Origin: E44-bin89 sp034409565
Lineage (GTDB): Bacteria > Chloroflexota > Dehalococcoidia > Dehalococcoidales > RBG-16-60-22
Direction of reading: 5' to 3'
DNA: 64,000 bases
Assembly: GCA_034409565.1 (NCBI GenBank)
Contig: DAOUMS010000022.1
Location: 142,479 to 206,478, forward strand
Shown here: piece after piece, positions 35,109 to 44,954 of the stretch
Layout: each line of letters begins with the position of its first letter
How positions within the stretch are numbered: the stretch's first letter is position 1
Notes under the pieces: generated by a model
Told to the model about the DNA's origin: nothing
The model's database searches: none
The model's input: only the letters and a program-made list of their open reading frames with translations
Position numbers and translations under genes: made by a program

Positions 35109-36550
35109 AAAAGAACAAGCTCTGTTTACTAAAGGACATAAGCCAGGCGGGCAAAGTCGGGTGCCGACTTCCCGAGCTGGACGTGCCAGCGGCCAAGCTT
35201 CCCCCTCAGGAATTTCTGCGTCAGGAGCTGGCGCTTCCCGAGGTCAGCGAAGCCGAGCTGGTGAGATATTTTACTTCCCTCAGCCGGCAGAACTACGGCG
35301 TGGACAACGGCTTCTATCCGCTGGGCAGCTGCACCATGAAGTACAACCCGAAGTGGCATGAGGACATCGCCCGGTTGCCCGGGTTTCAAGATATTCATCC
35401 CCGCCAGCCCGCGGACACGGTACCGGGGGCGCGGCAACTCATGTACGAACTCCAGGAATTGCTGGCCGAAATCACCGGCATGGCTGCCACCAGCCTGGCC
35501 CCGATGGCCGGTGCCCAGGGGGAGCTGGCGGGGTTACTGATGGTGAAAGCCTACCACCGGTCGCGCAGCGATAATCGCCGACGCAAAATACTGGTGCCGG
35601 ACTCAGCCCACGGCACCAATCCGGCCACTGCCGCCATGTGTGGTTTTACGGTGAGCACCATACCATCAGACAGCGAGGGCAACCTTGACCTGAAGGGCCT
35701 GTCCGACCTGATGGATGGAGAGGTCGCTGCCCTGACTCTGACCATGCCCACCACGCTCGGCCTATTCGACCCTCATATTGCCGAGATAAGCGCCATTGTC
35801 CACGATAGAGGCGGAATGCTCGTCGGCGACGGTGCCAACCTGAACTCCCTGCTGGGGAAAGTAAAGTTCGGCGACCTCGGTTTCGACTGTGTCCAGCTGA
35901 ACCTGCACAAGACGTTCAGCACCCCGCATGGCAGTGGCGGCCCCGGCTCCGGCCCGGTCTGCGTTAAAGAGCATCTGGCCGAATTTCTGCCGGCACCCGT
36001 CATTACCAGAGATAAAAAAGACTGCCAGCTGGTCACACCATCCCAATCCATCGGCAGGCTTGGTGCCGCTTACGGGAACTTCGGCGTCATGGTCAAGGCA
36101 TATGCGTATATCCGCTCGCTTGGCGCCGAAGGCCTGAAAGAGGTCAGCGAAAACGCCGTTCTCAACGCCAACTACCTAAAAGAAAAGTTAAAGCCACACT
36201 ATCACCTGCCCCATGACCGGCCCTGCATGCACGAGGTGGTCTTCTCCGGCAAAAATCAGAAAGCAAGGGGAGTGGCCACGCTGGATATCGCCAAGCGCCT
36301 GCTTGACTACGGCTTTCACCCGCCCACCATTTACTTCCCCCAGGTGGTTGAGGAGGCCATCATGATTGAGCCAACCGAAACGGAGAGCAAAGAGACGCTC
36401 GATGCCTTCATTGCAGCGATGGTTGAAATTGCCAGAGAAGCCGAAAAAAACCCGGAACTGCTGCATAGCGCACCGCACAGCACCCCGGTCAGAAGGCTGG
36501 ATGAGGTCAGCGCCGCCCGAAAACCGAACCTGCGCTGGAAAATGAAATGA
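35105..36550 (+). CDS. gcvPB: Glycine dehydrogenase (decarboxylating) subunit 2
   Basis: PLP-bearing half of the P protein; decarboxylates glycine and loads the aminomethyl group onto GcvH. The PLP Lys is in LNLHKTFSTPHGSGGPGSGP, and PDSAHGTNPATAAMCGF and YPLGSCTMKYNPK are typical. 481 aa. ATGA overlaps with gcvPA upstream and lipB downstream. No gcvT or lpd follows, so the T and L proteins must be encoded elsewhere if the system works as cleavage. Confidence 0.96.
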   Translation: MKKNKLCLLKDISQAGKVGCRLPELDVPAAKLPPQEFLRQELALPEVSEAELVRYFTSLSRQNYGVDNGFYPLGSCTMKYNPKWHEDIARLPGFQDIHPRQPADTVPGARQLMYELQELLAEITGMAATSLAPMAGAQGELAGLLMVKAYHRSRSDNRRRKILVPDSAHGTNPATAAMCGFTVSTIPSDSEGNLDLKGLSDLMDGEVAALTLTMPTTLGLFDPHIAEISAIVHDRGGMLVGDGANLNSLLGKVKFGDLGFDCVQLNLHKTFSTPHGSGGPGSGPVCVKEHLAEFLPAPVITRDKKDCQLVTPSQSIGRLGAAYGNFGVMVKAYAYIRSLGAEGLKEVSENAVLNANYLKEKLKPHYHLPHDRPCMHEVVFSGKNQKARGVATLDIAKRLLDYGFHPPTIYFPQVVEEAIMIEPTETESKETLDAFIAAMVEIAREAEKNPELLHSAPHSTPVRRLDEVSAARKPNLRWKMK

Positions 36551-37242
36551 TTGAGATGTCTGATATTTACCGGCACCACCAAAAATCATATATCGTAAAA
36601 TATCTTGGCCTGGTTCCATATGAATCTGCCCTGGTCCAGCAGGAGGAACTAAGGCAATTAAGAGTGGAGAGCCTAATCCCCGACACGGTATTATTGCTCC
36701 AGCACCCGCATGTCTACACCGTGGGGCGCTTCCGCGGCGAAGAGGATATTATCACCCCACCGGAAAATATACCGGTCGTGCGGACAAATCGCGGCGGCAG
36801 CATTACCTACCACGGCCCGGGACAGCTGGTCGGCTACCCCATCCTCGACCTCAGAGAAAATGGGCTTGGAGTACGTGAATACATCTGGAAGCTGGAGGAG
36901 GTCATTATCAGGCTCCTCCGTGGTTTCGGCATCGAGGCAGAGCGCCACAGCAAATATCCGGGCGGCATCTGGACGGGAGGCCGGAAAATCTGCTCCATCG
37001 GCATCAATGTCGGCCGCCACGTCACCACGCACGGGTTTGCCCTCAACGCAAACAATGACTTAAAATATTTTGCATGTATCAGGCCCTGCGGCATGGAAGG
37101 AGCTATGATGACCTCAATGGCCGAACTTCTTGGTCGTAAGGTGCCGTTTGAGGTGGTGGTAAATAGCTGGATACGCTTGTTCTCGGAGGTATTTGCCCTG
37201 AGGCCGGAAACAAGCACCCCCAGGGAGGCCGCCATTGCCTAG
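36547..37242 (+). CDS. lipB: Octanoyl-ACP:protein octanoyltransferase LipB
   Basis: Transfers octanoate from ACP to the lipoyl domains, here most directly GcvH encoded three genes upstream. The catalytic Lys is in GGRKICSIGI and the catalytic Cys in IRPCGMEG; GGSITYHGPGQLVGYPI is the family signature. 231 aa; the start is ATG 36547 overlapping the gcvPB stop, or ATG 36556. No lipA in the window. Its place in the riboswitch operon fits supply of lipoylated H protein when glycine is plentiful. Confidence 0.94.
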   Translation: MIEMSDIYRHHQKSYIVKYLGLVPYESALVQQEELRQLRVESLIPDTVLLLQHPHVYTVGRFRGEEDIITPPENIPVVRTNRGGSITYHGPGQLVGYPILDLRENGLGVREYIWKLEEVIIRLLRGFGIEAERHSKYPGGIWTGGRKICSIGINVGRHVTTHGFALNANNDLKYFACIRPCGMEGAMMTSMAELLGRKVPFEVVVNSWIRLFSEVFALRPETSTPREAAIA

Positions 37243-37840
37243 GCTGCTTCTGGTGAGACACGGCAACACCAAGGGCAATAGCGCGGAAAGGTTCTGGGGA
37301 CAGACCGACGTTGAGCTCAGTGACAATGGGAGATGGCAGGTGGAACGACTCGCCGAACGCCTGACCGGAGAAGAAATCGATGCCATTTACACCAGTGAAC
37401 TGAGTCGGGCTGCGGCCACCGCCAGAATCATTGCCTCACGTCACAAGATGGAGATTATAACCTGCCCGGAACTGCTGGAGATAAATTTCGGCGAGGTGGA
37501 AGGGTTGTCTTTCAGTGAAATTGGCCAGCACTACCCGGAGCTGGTCGTGGCCTGGCCAAATCGCGACCTCGCTTTTCGCTTTCCTGGAGGCGAGAGCATC
37601 GGCGAGCTCAACAGTCGGGTCACGAAATTCTATAACCAACTGCGAAAGAGCGCCACTGAGAAAACGGCCCTGGTGGTGGCCCACAGCGGGGTGCTGCGCC
37701 TGCTCATCTGCCATCTGCTGCAGATAGATGTCTGGCACTGGCGGCAGTTCCGCACCGATTTAGCCTCGCTCAGCATTGTGGAGACCCATTCGCAGGGAGC
37801 CACATTGCTTTCGCTCAATGATACCTCTCATTTACACTAG
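37235..37840 (+). CDS. Histidine phosphatase family protein (phosphoglycerate mutase/CobC-like)
   Basis: Histidine phosphatase fold with LLLVRHGNTKGN (RHG catalytic motif), TSELSRAAATARI and VVAHSGVLRLL (second His). Size and pattern resemble alpha-ribazole phosphatase (CobC) and broad-specificity phosphatases more than true glycolytic dPGM. The TTG start at 37235 overlaps lipB by 8 bp, so it is part of the gcv-lipB operon. Substrate not determined. 201 aa. Confidence 0.82.
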   Translation: MPRLLLVRHGNTKGNSAERFWGQTDVELSDNGRWQVERLAERLTGEEIDAIYTSELSRAAATARIIASRHKMEIITCPELLEINFGEVEGLSFSEIGQHYPELVVAWPNRDLAFRFPGGESIGELNSRVTKFYNQLRKSATEKTALVVAHSGVLRLLICHLLQIDVWHWRQFRTDLASLSIVETHSQGATLLSLNDTSHLH

Positions 37841-37860
37841 GCAAAGGCTCCCGTCCAGCT

Positions 37861-37888
37861 TTCAACGTCTCTACAGCTATGCTATACT
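37861..37888 (+). promoter_or_regulatory. Possible promoter of ligA-pth
   Basis: TTCAAC (37861-37866), a 16-bp spacer, TATACT (37883-37888), about 35 bp before the ligA ATG. Moderate match only. Confidence 0.4.
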
Positions 37889-37922
37889 TCTAGTGCAGAA
37901 ACATTCCCCGAGTTAGAACGCC

Positions 37923-39971
37923 ATGGCCGAGCTTGAAGAAGCCGAAAAGAGAATTGCCGGGTTAAGAGCCGAGATAGAGCACCACAACTACCGTTACTAC
38001 GTGCTCGACAGCCCTGAAATCAGCGACGCCGAGTACGACGCCCTGATGAGGGAACTGCAGCAACTAGAGGCGCAGTACCCCCAGTTCCTGACCCCTGACT
38101 CCCCCACCCAGCGCGTTGGCGCGGAGCCTCTGGAGGCCTTCGGCGTGGTGGAGCACCCCCTCCCCCTGCTGTCCCTGGGCAACGCCTTTTCCGGAGAAGA
38201 ACTGCTTGCCTGGCATACCCGCGTTGCCCGACTGCTCGGCCAGGCCAGCTTCGACTTCGTCGGCGAGCACAAGATAGACGGCCTGGCGGTGGCCCTGACC
38301 TACGTGAACGGCCATTTCACCACTGGCGCCACCCGCGGCGACGGCCTGCGTGGTGAGGATATCACCCAGAACCTCAGGACCATCAGGAGCATTCCTCTCA
38401 CCATGCCCAAAGACGCCCCGCCACGATTTGAGGTGCGCGGCGAAGTGTTTCTGCCCGTGGCCCGCTTCCACAAGCTCAATCAGGAGAGAGAGGCAGAGGG
38501 ACTGCCCCTGTTTGCCAACCCCAGAAACGCCGCCGCCGGCTCGGTGCGGCAGCTCGACCCCAAGATTACCGCCCGGCGCCCGCTGGATATCTACATTTAC
38601 ATGCTTGGCTACGCCGAAGGCAGGGCGACGCCGGCAACTCACTGGGAGACACTGGAGTATATAAAATCACTCGGCTTCAAGGTGAACCCGAACAACCGCC
38701 ACCTGTCCAGCATCGAGCAGGTCGAAGACTACTATCAGACCTGGGTGGGGAAAAGAGAAAGCCTCCAGTACCAGGCCGACGGCATCGTGGTCAAGGTGAA
38801 CCAGATGGAACTGCAAGAGCGGTTGGGGAACGTCGGCCGCGAGCCGAGGTGGGCAATCGCCTACAAGTTTCCCGCCGTGCAGGGAACCACCAGGCTGCTT
38901 GATATCGGCATCAGCGTGGGCCGGACGGGCACCCTCAACCCCTACGCCATTCTGGAGCCGGTGTCGGTGGGCGGGGTGACCATCCGCCAAGCTGCCCTCC
39001 ACAACGAGGACGACATCAGGCGCAAGGACATCCGCCTTGGCGATATTGTAATTATTCAGCGTGCTGGCGAAGTCATCCCCGAAGTGGTGGGGCCGGTGGC
39101 CAGCAAGCGCACCGGAAAAGAAAAAGACTTCAAGCTTCTGGAAGCAATTTACAATAAGGAGAAGGGACGCCCGGCGTGCCCGGTCTGCGGCAGCGAGGTG
39201 GTACAGCCTGAAGGCGAAGTCATGTACTACTGCTCAAACGCCGCCTGCCCCGCTCAGGCACAGCAGCGAATCGAGCACTTTGCCTCCCGTGGCGCCATGG
39301 ACATCAGGGGTATCGGGGAAAACCTGTCCGCCACTCTCTTTCAGAAAGAGCTGGTAAAGGACATCGCCGACCTGTATTATCTCAAGGACAAGAAAGAACA
39401 GCTTCTCAACCTGGAGAAGATGGGCGAGAGAAGCGTGAGCAATATACTCGACGCCATCGAAAAGAGCAAAAATAGGCCGCTGGCCAGGGTTATTCTTGCC
39501 CTCGGCATACGCCATATCGGTGAGGAGACCGCCGGGCTTCTGGCCGGGGAATTCCACAGCCTCGATGAACTGGCGGAAGCCTCCCGGGAACAGCTCATGT
39601 CCGTGGAGACCATCGGCCCCAAAATCGCCGACAGCATCATCGCCTTCTTCCGCCAGGAAGCCAACCAAGATATCATTAAAAGACTGAGGGAGGCCGGAGT
39701 CAAGCTTGAGGAAAAGCCGGTCAAAGCCAGGGCACTGCCTCTCGCCGGCATGGAGTTTGTCCTGACCGGCACCCTTGAGGCATTTTCCCGTAAAGAAGCC
39801 GAGGAAAAAATCAAGGCACTGGGCGGCACTGCCGGCAGCAGCGTGACCAGAAAAACCACCTATCTGGTGGTCGGCACCGACCCCGGTTCCAAACTGGACA
39901 GAGCCCGCAGTCTGGGTACAAAAACGCTGAACGAAGCAGAGTTCCGGCAACTTCTGGAGCGGAAAGCCTAA
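37923..39971 (+). CDS. ligA: NAD-dependent DNA ligase
   Basis: Seals nicks in replication and repair. Domain Ia (HNYRYYVLDSPEISDAEYD) is followed by the adenylation domain with Lys117 (EHKIDGLA), the OB fold, a four-Cys zinc finger (CPVCGSEVV...YYCSNAACPAQ), HhH motifs and a C-terminal BRCT domain (LTGTLEAFSRKEAEEKI). 682 aa, the full family length. Confidence 0.97.
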   Translation: MAELEEAEKRIAGLRAEIEHHNYRYYVLDSPEISDAEYDALMRELQQLEAQYPQFLTPDSPTQRVGAEPLEAFGVVEHPLPLLSLGNAFSGEELLAWHTRVARLLGQASFDFVGEHKIDGLAVALTYVNGHFTTGATRGDGLRGEDITQNLRTIRSIPLTMPKDAPPRFEVRGEVFLPVARFHKLNQEREAEGLPLFANPRNAAAGSVRQLDPKITARRPLDIYIYMLGYAEGRATPATHWETLEYIKSLGFKVNPNNRHLSSIEQVEDYYQTWVGKRESLQYQADGIVVKVNQMELQERLGNVGREPRWAIAYKFPAVQGTTRLLDIGISVGRTGTLNPYAILEPVSVGGVTIRQAALHNEDDIRRKDIRLGDIVIIQRAGEVIPEVVGPVASKRTGKEKDFKLLEAIYNKEKGRPACPVCGSEVVQPEGEVMYYCSNAACPAQAQQRIEHFASRGAMDIRGIGENLSATLFQKELVKDIADLYYLKDKKEQLLNLEKMGERSVSNILDAIEKSKNRPLARVILALGIRHIGEETAGLLAGEFHSLDELAEASREQLMSVETIGPKIADSIIAFFRQEANQDIIKRLREAGVKLEEKPVKARALPLAGMEFVLTGTLEAFSRKEAEEKIKALGGTAGSSVTRKTTYLVVGTDPGSKLDRARSLGTKTLNEAEFRQLLERKA

Positions 39972-39972
39972 C

Positions 39973-40554
39973 ATGAAATTAATCGTTGGCCTGGGTAATC
40001 CCGGACTGCTTTACGCACGCAACCGGCACAATATCGGCTTCATGTGCCTCAATCGCTTCGCCAGAAAGCACAGTATACGCTTCGCCCGCAAACTGGGCCT
40101 GGCACGCATCGGCGAAGGCGAAATCGCCAATGTGAAGCTGGTACTGGCCCGGCCGCAGACCATGATGAACCGGAGCGGCCGGTCGGTGGGTCGCCTAGCG
40201 CAAAGATATAAAATCAGCCCTGATGACCTGATTGTCATCCATGATGACCTTGACCTGCCCCTGGGCAAAATCCGCTTCCGGCAGGGAGGGCGCTCCGGCG
40301 GGCATAAAGGCATTGAGTCAATCATTGACGAGCTGGGAAACGCCGACTTTGTTCGCGTCAGGGTGGGCATCGGCCGACCCGATTTGCCGGGCGGTGCTGA
40401 CACGGACCGGGGCGCCGGGGTCATAAACCACGTGCTCAGTGATTTCGACTCCAGCGAGAACAGAATTGTCGCTGACGTGAAGAACAAGGTCACTGAGGCC
40501 ATCCTCTATCTCATCAGCCAGGGCCTGACGGCAGCCATGAACCGGTACAACTAG
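39973..40554 (+). CDS. pth: Peptidyl-tRNA hydrolase
   Basis: Frees tRNA from peptidyl-tRNA that drops off ribosomes. Motifs: LIVGLGNPGLLYARNRHNIGF (catalytic His in RHN), PQTMMNRSG and DLDLPLGKIRFRQGGRSGGHKG-type sequence. 193 aa. The ATG begins one base after the ligA stop, so it is coupled. Confidence 0.95.
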   Translation: MKLIVGLGNPGLLYARNRHNIGFMCLNRFARKHSIRFARKLGLARIGEGEIANVKLVLARPQTMMNRSGRSVGRLAQRYKISPDDLIVIHDDLDLPLGKIRFRQGGRSGGHKGIESIIDELGNADFVRVRVGIGRPDLPGGADTDRGAGVINHVLSDFDSSENRIVADVKNKVTEAILYLISQGLTAAMNRYN

Positions 40555-40579
40555 AAGGTCTTTATTTTACCTGTCCAAC

Positions 40580-40609
40580 TTTACCCTATAACAGGCTAAA
40601 TGATATAAT
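40580..40609 (+). promoter_or_regulatory. Promoter of the SLOG-eno unit
   Basis: TTTACC (40580-40585), an 18-bp spacer, perfect TATAAT (40604-40609). The ATG at 40631 lies about 15 bases after the predicted start and has no clear ribosome site. Confidence 0.6.
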
Positions 40610-40630
40610 TATCTAATTGTATTCCCGGAT

Positions 40631-41113
40631 ATGGTAGAACCGAAAAGGTTTATTGCTGTCATTGGTGGCAGCGACTGTACGCTGGAGGAAGTCAGGCTGG
40701 CGGAAGAGGTGGGACGGGAGCTGGCCCGAAAGGGTGCCGTCCTCATCTGCGGGGGGCTGGGCGGTATTATGGAAGCCGCCTGCAAAGGGGCCAGCACCGA
40801 GGGCGGACTGACCATCGGCATCCTGCCAGGAGGTAGTCGCCAGGCCGCCAACCAATACGTGCAGATTCCCGTGGTGACCAACCTGGGCGAAGCGAGGAAT
40901 GTGATAGTGGTGAAAAGCGCCGAGGCGGTAATTGCCATCGGTGGGGGCTATGGCACTTTGTCCGAGCTCGGTCACGCGCTGCGCAATGGCATCCCGGTCA
41001 TTGGCCTGAATACATGGTCACTCTCACGAAAAGAGCGGCCGGATAACGCCATTGTCCCTGCCCTTGACCCGGCGGAGGCGGTGGCTAAAGCGCTCAGCTT
41101 GATAGATAACTGA
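40631..41113 (+). CDS. SLOG/LOG-family nucleotide-binding protein (TIGR00725-like)
   Basis: Rossmann-like protein of the SLOG superfamily, which includes DprA, LOG and TIR-like nucleotide-sensing relatives. Signature: VIGGSDCTLEE, LICGGLGGIMEAACKGA, TIGILPG and the PGGxGT-like IGGGYGTLSELGHAL. 160 aa, the size of the TIGR00725 group annotated as of unknown function or as lysine-decarboxylase-like. LOG-type nucleoside-phosphoribohydrolase activity is possible but not shown. It lies 15 bp before eno. Confidence 0.82.
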   Translation: MVEPKRFIAVIGGSDCTLEEVRLAEEVGRELARKGAVLICGGLGGIMEAACKGASTEGGLTIGILPGGSRQAANQYVQIPVVTNLGEARNVIVVKSAEAVIAIGGGYGTLSELGHALRNGIPVIGLNTWSLSRKERPDNAIVPALDPAEAVAKALSLIDN

Positions 41114-41128
41114 CTCCAGTGAAATAGC

Positions 41129-42427
41129 ATGAATAAGGGAACCACCATTGCACAGGTAAAGGGAATTGAAATACTGGACTCGAGGGGCAACCCGACGGTT
41201 GCAGCGGAAGTAACGCTTTCCGATGGAACGATGGGTCGAGCCTCCGTGCCTTCCGGGACCAGCACTGGTACCTATGAAGCGGTGGAACTTCGCGATAGAG
41301 ATAAAAAAAGGTACGGCGGCAAGGGCGTTCTCCAGGCAGTAAAACATATCAATAAGCACATCGCACCCGGCATCAAGGGAATGACGGCTACCGACCAGGA
41401 AGCCATTGACCGCAAACTCATTGAGCTCGATGGCACCGATAATAAATCGCGCCTGGGTGCCAATGCCATTCTGGGAACATCGCTGGCGGTGGCCCATGCG
41501 GCAGCCAGTTCTCTGCATATGCCGCTTTACCGCTACCTTGGCAAAGCTAACGAGTATACCATGCCAGTGCCGTTGCTGAATATCCTGAATGGCGGTAAGC
41601 ATGCCACCGATTCCGCAGATTTCCAGGAATTCATGGTCATACCCGCTGGAGCTACCAGCTTCAACAAATCCCTGCAAATGGGCACCGAAATTTATCATTC
41701 CCTGCGTAAAATCCTGCATGATAGAGAGCTCAGCACCCATGTTGGTGACGAGGGGGGCTTTGCCCCTTCCCTTCTCTCCAATGAGGATGCCATCGAGGTG
41801 GTTCTGGCGGCCATTGAGCAATCCGGCTACAAGCCAGGCCGAGACTGTTGCCTCGCCCTCGACCCGGCCGCCAGCGAACTTTATAAGGATGGCCTGTATG
41901 TGCTGAAACGCCAAGGTACTAAACTCAGCTCGGCGGATATGATAAATTTTTATGTCAACTGGGTGAAAGCCTACCCGATTATCAGCATTGAAGACGGCAT
42001 GGATGAGGACAACTGGGACGGATGGAAGTTGATGACCGAGAAACTGGGCGGAACGGTGCAGCTGGTTGCCGATGACCTCTACGCGACCAATGTCAGCCGG
42101 TTGCGCCGCGGTATCGAAACGAAAGCGTCCAACTCCATCCTCATCAAGCCCAACCAGATTGGCACGCTCACGGAAACAATCGCCGCCATCAGGATGGCGC
42201 AGAAAGCAGGCTGGACAGCCATCGTCAGCCACCGCTCCGGTGAGACCGAAGACACCACCATCGCTGACCTGGCGGTCGGCCTCAATACGGGGCAGATAAA
42301 GTGCGGGGCGCCCTGCCGCTCCGAGCGCACTGCCAAGTATAACCGACTCCTCAGTATAGAAGATGAACTGGGTCAGGCGGCGCGATTTGCCGGCAGAGGC
42401 GCATTTAATAGCCTGAAGCGGAATTAA
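41129..42427 (+). CDS. eno: Enolase
   Basis: Converts 2-phosphoglycerate to phosphoenolpyruvate. Typical blocks: ILDSRGNPTVAAEV, GANAILGTSLAVAHAA, NILNGGKHA, THVGDEGGFAP, ISIEDGMDEDNWDGW, LIKPNQIGTLTET and SHRSGETEDTTIADLAVG. 432 aa. Followed by gap after 37 bp, so two glycolytic genes probably share a transcript. Confidence 0.97.
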   Translation: MNKGTTIAQVKGIEILDSRGNPTVAAEVTLSDGTMGRASVPSGTSTGTYEAVELRDRDKKRYGGKGVLQAVKHINKHIAPGIKGMTATDQEAIDRKLIELDGTDNKSRLGANAILGTSLAVAHAAASSLHMPLYRYLGKANEYTMPVPLLNILNGGKHATDSADFQEFMVIPAGATSFNKSLQMGTEIYHSLRKILHDRELSTHVGDEGGFAPSLLSNEDAIEVVLAAIEQSGYKPGRDCCLALDPAASELYKDGLYVLKRQGTKLSSADMINFYVNWVKAYPIISIEDGMDEDNWDGWKLMTEKLGGTVQLVADDLYATNVSRLRRGIETKASNSILIKPNQIGTLTETIAAIRMAQKAGWTAIVSHRSGETEDTTIADLAVGLNTGQIKCGAPCRSERTAKYNRLLSIEDELGQAARFAGRGAFNSLKRN

Positions 42428-42464
42428 ATATACTACTTCTATTATGCACAAGGGAGGGGTAAAA

Positions 42465-43478
42465 ATGACAACTAAAGTGGGTATCAATGGTTTCGGCCGC
42501 ATCGGCCGGCTGACCTTTCGCACCATAAACCAGTACCACAAAGACGAGCTGGAGGTGGCGGCCATTAATGACCTCACCGATACCACCACCAACGCCCACC
42601 TGCTGAAATGGGACAGCACCTACGGCCCTTATCCGGGCACCGTAGCCGCCAACGAGAACGCCATCACCGTTGATGGCCATAAAGTGAAGGTCATCTCGGA
42701 AAGAGACCCCGCCAGCATACCCTGGCGCGACCACGGCGTCGACATCGTCATTGAGTCCACCGGCCTTTTCACTGACGCCACCAAGGCCGCCGCCCACCTC
42801 AAGGGCGGCGCCAGAAAAGTGCTCATCTCCGCCCCGGCCAAAAATGAGGATATCACCATCGTCCTCGGCGTCAATGAGGAAAAGTATGACCCGGGGAAGC
42901 ACACCATCATCTCCAACGCCTCCTGCACCACCAACGGCATTGCCCCGGTGGTCAAGGTGCTCCACGATAACTTCGGCGTGGACAAGGGGCTTATGACCAC
43001 CATCCACGCCTACACCAATGACCAGAGAATCCAGGATATGGTGCACAGTGACCTGCGCCGGGCACGCGCCGCCGCCGTGAACATCGTGCCCACCACCACC
43101 GGCGCCGCCCGCGCCGTTACCGTGGTCATCCCCGAGCTTAAAGGCAGGCTGCACGGCATGGCCTTCCGTATCCCGGTGGTCACCGTCTCGGTCATCGACT
43201 TTGTTGCTGACCTGAAGCAGAAGGTAACCGTCGAGCAGGTCAACCAGGCCTTTAAAGCCGCCGCCGGGGGGCCTCTAGCCGGCATCATGGAATACTGCGA
43301 GGAGCCACTGGTCAGCATGGACTTCAAGGGTAACCCGGCCAGTACTATTATTGATGCCCTGAGCACCATTGTCATTGGCGACAACATGGTCAAGGTCCTG
43401 GCCTGGTACGACAACGAATGGGGCTACAGCTGCCGCCTGGCCGACCTCACTGCCTTCATCGCGGGTAAGGGACTGTAA
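42465..43478 (+). CDS. gap: Glyceraldehyde-3-phosphate dehydrogenase, type I
   Basis: NAD(P)-binding INGFGRIGRLTFR at the N-terminus, active-site Cys154 in SNASCTTNGIAPV, and WYDNEWGYSCRLADL at the C-terminus. I chose ATG 42465, which follows GGGAGGGGTAAAA, rather than the in-frame ATG at 42444. 337 aa. Works in glycolysis or gluconeogenesis next to enolase. Confidence 0.97.
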   Translation: MTTKVGINGFGRIGRLTFRTINQYHKDELEVAAINDLTDTTTNAHLLKWDSTYGPYPGTVAANENAITVDGHKVKVISERDPASIPWRDHGVDIVIESTGLFTDATKAAAHLKGGARKVLISAPAKNEDITIVLGVNEEKYDPGKHTIISNASCTTNGIAPVVKVLHDNFGVDKGLMTTIHAYTNDQRIQDMVHSDLRRARAAAVNIVPTTTGAARAVTVVIPELKGRLHGMAFRIPVVTVSVIDFVADLKQKVTVEQVNQAFKAAAGGPLAGIMEYCEEPLVSMDFKGNPASTIIDALSTIVIGDNMVKVLAWYDNEWGYSCRLADLTAFIAGKGL

Positions 43479-43649
43479 TAAAAACAAAACAAGGATATAA
43501 TAACACACCGGTTGCCGATGCTGAGATATACAATGAGCTGCCATTTGCTCCTGGAAAAGACAGTAGGCTTACTTTTGGGGGAGGACTATTTTCTAACCTT
43601 AACCATACGCCAGTTTCTATCTCAATCGTAGATTAAGGGAAGTCTATCA

Positions 43650-43679
43650 TTGACATTACATGGAAATAATGCCTAAAAT
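43650..43679 (+). promoter_or_regulatory. Promoter of tubulin-like gene A
   Basis: TTGACA (43650-43655), 18-bp spacer, TAAAAT (43674-43679). The box continues as ATTA after the -35 and AATGCC before the -10. The arrangement and several non-core bases recur before tubulin-like gene B (47844-47873). Confidence 0.75.
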
Positions 43680-43706
43680 AACACAAACCAGAAAATAAGG
43701 TAATCA

Positions 43707-44882
43707 ATGAAATTAATTATAGTTGGTTTTGGGCAGTGTGGCGGTCGAATTGCTGATGAATTTGCCCGGCTGAACCGCAGAGCACACGTTCAGCGCGGCA
43801 TCGACATCGTCGCCAATGCCTTTGCCGTCAATACTGACGTTGCTGACCTCAGTGGCCTGACCGGCATCAAGCCGGATTACCAGCATCGCATCCTCATTGG
43901 TGGCCGGAAAACGGGCGGACACGGCGTGGGCAAAATAAACGAATTGGGCGCTGAGATTGCCAAAGAGGACGGCGATAAGATAATCGAAACGATAAGGACC
44001 AGCAAGCGTTTTGTGGATGCTGATGCCTTTTTGCTGATTGCAGGTGCTGCCGGGGGTACTGGCTCCGGTGCCCTACCCGTTATCACGCAACTTATCAAAG
44101 AGCGCTATGTGGATAAGCCGGTATACAATCTCGTCATCCTGCCCTTTGAGCATGAAGAGGCCACCGAGGAAAGGACCATATACAATGCCGCCACGTGCCT
44201 GAAATCAGCTTATCTGGTGTCTGACGCCGTCTTCCTGGTTGACAACCAGAGATACGTGATGAAAGACGCGTCTATCCGGAGCAACCTGTCCAAAATTAAT
44301 GCCCTGATTGCAGAACCATTTTACAATTTGCTCTGCGCCGGCGAGGAAAAGAAGCACAAATACATCGGGGCAAAGATACTTGATGCCGGCGACATTATCC
44401 AGACACTGGCCGGATGGACAGCCATTGGTTACGGCCGGTCTGAATTTTCGCTGACCAAGAAAATCATGAGCCGGACACGCGATTTCAGGAACAAGGCCAC
44501 GGAAGCCCAGAAGGGAACCCAGGCCATGGACCAGGCTATTAGTGGCCTTTCCCTCAAGGTCAACCCCATAGATTCAAAGAGAGCTCTCTACCTTGTTTCG
44601 GCCCCACCTAAAGAAATGAATGTCGACCTCATCAAAGAGCTTGGCACCTACCTCAAGAGCCTCGCCCCTGAAGCCGTCATCAGAAGCGGCGATTATCCCA
44701 GAGAAAAGGGAGGGCTCGATGTTACCACCATACTATCGGAGCTCAGTGATGTGGAAAAGGTGAGGAACTACTTCACCAAGACAATCAGCCTCATTACTGC
44801 CCTGAAGAAAAGACAGGAAGGAATCGAGGATAAATATCGGGGCATAGAGGTCACCCTCAAAGATATCCCATCTTTAATTTAA
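43707..44882 (+). CDS. Tubulin/FtsZ-superfamily GTPase, CetZ-like (paralogue A)
   Basis: 391 aa protein of the tubulin superfamily. The N-terminal loop is VGFGQCGGRIADEF. AVNTDVADLSGL, RKTGGHGVGKINELGAE and the tubulin signature AGAAGGTGSG (GGTGSG at 116-121) follow. The T7-like loop LDAGDIIQTL keeps two Asp (226 and 229) at the spacing used by FtsZ for GTP hydrolysis. Overall style is nearer to archaeal CetZ than to bacterial FtsZ, and there is no FtsZ-type C-terminal tail. Expected to bind GTP and form filaments in the cytoplasm. It converges on two coiled-coil genes and has a close paralogue at 47908. Role in the cell unknown. Confidence 0.88.
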   Translation: MKLIIVGFGQCGGRIADEFARLNRRAHVQRGIDIVANAFAVNTDVADLSGLTGIKPDYQHRILIGGRKTGGHGVGKINELGAEIAKEDGDKIIETIRTSKRFVDADAFLLIAGAAGGTGSGALPVITQLIKERYVDKPVYNLVILPFEHEEATEERTIYNAATCLKSAYLVSDAVFLVDNQRYVMKDASIRSNLSKINALIAEPFYNLLCAGEEKKHKYIGAKILDAGDIIQTLAGWTAIGYGRSEFSLTKKIMSRTRDFRNKATEAQKGTQAMDQAISGLSLKVNPIDSKRALYLVSAPPKEMNVDLIKELGTYLKSLAPEAVIRSGDYPREKGGLDVTTILSELSDVEKVRNYFTKTISLITALKKRQEGIEDKYRGIEVTLKDIPSLI

Positions 44883-44954
44883 CTAAAACGCCACCAATCA
44901 CGCACAAGTGTATCAGCTAGGCCCGGAAGTACTCAGATTGTCACCATACGGTAA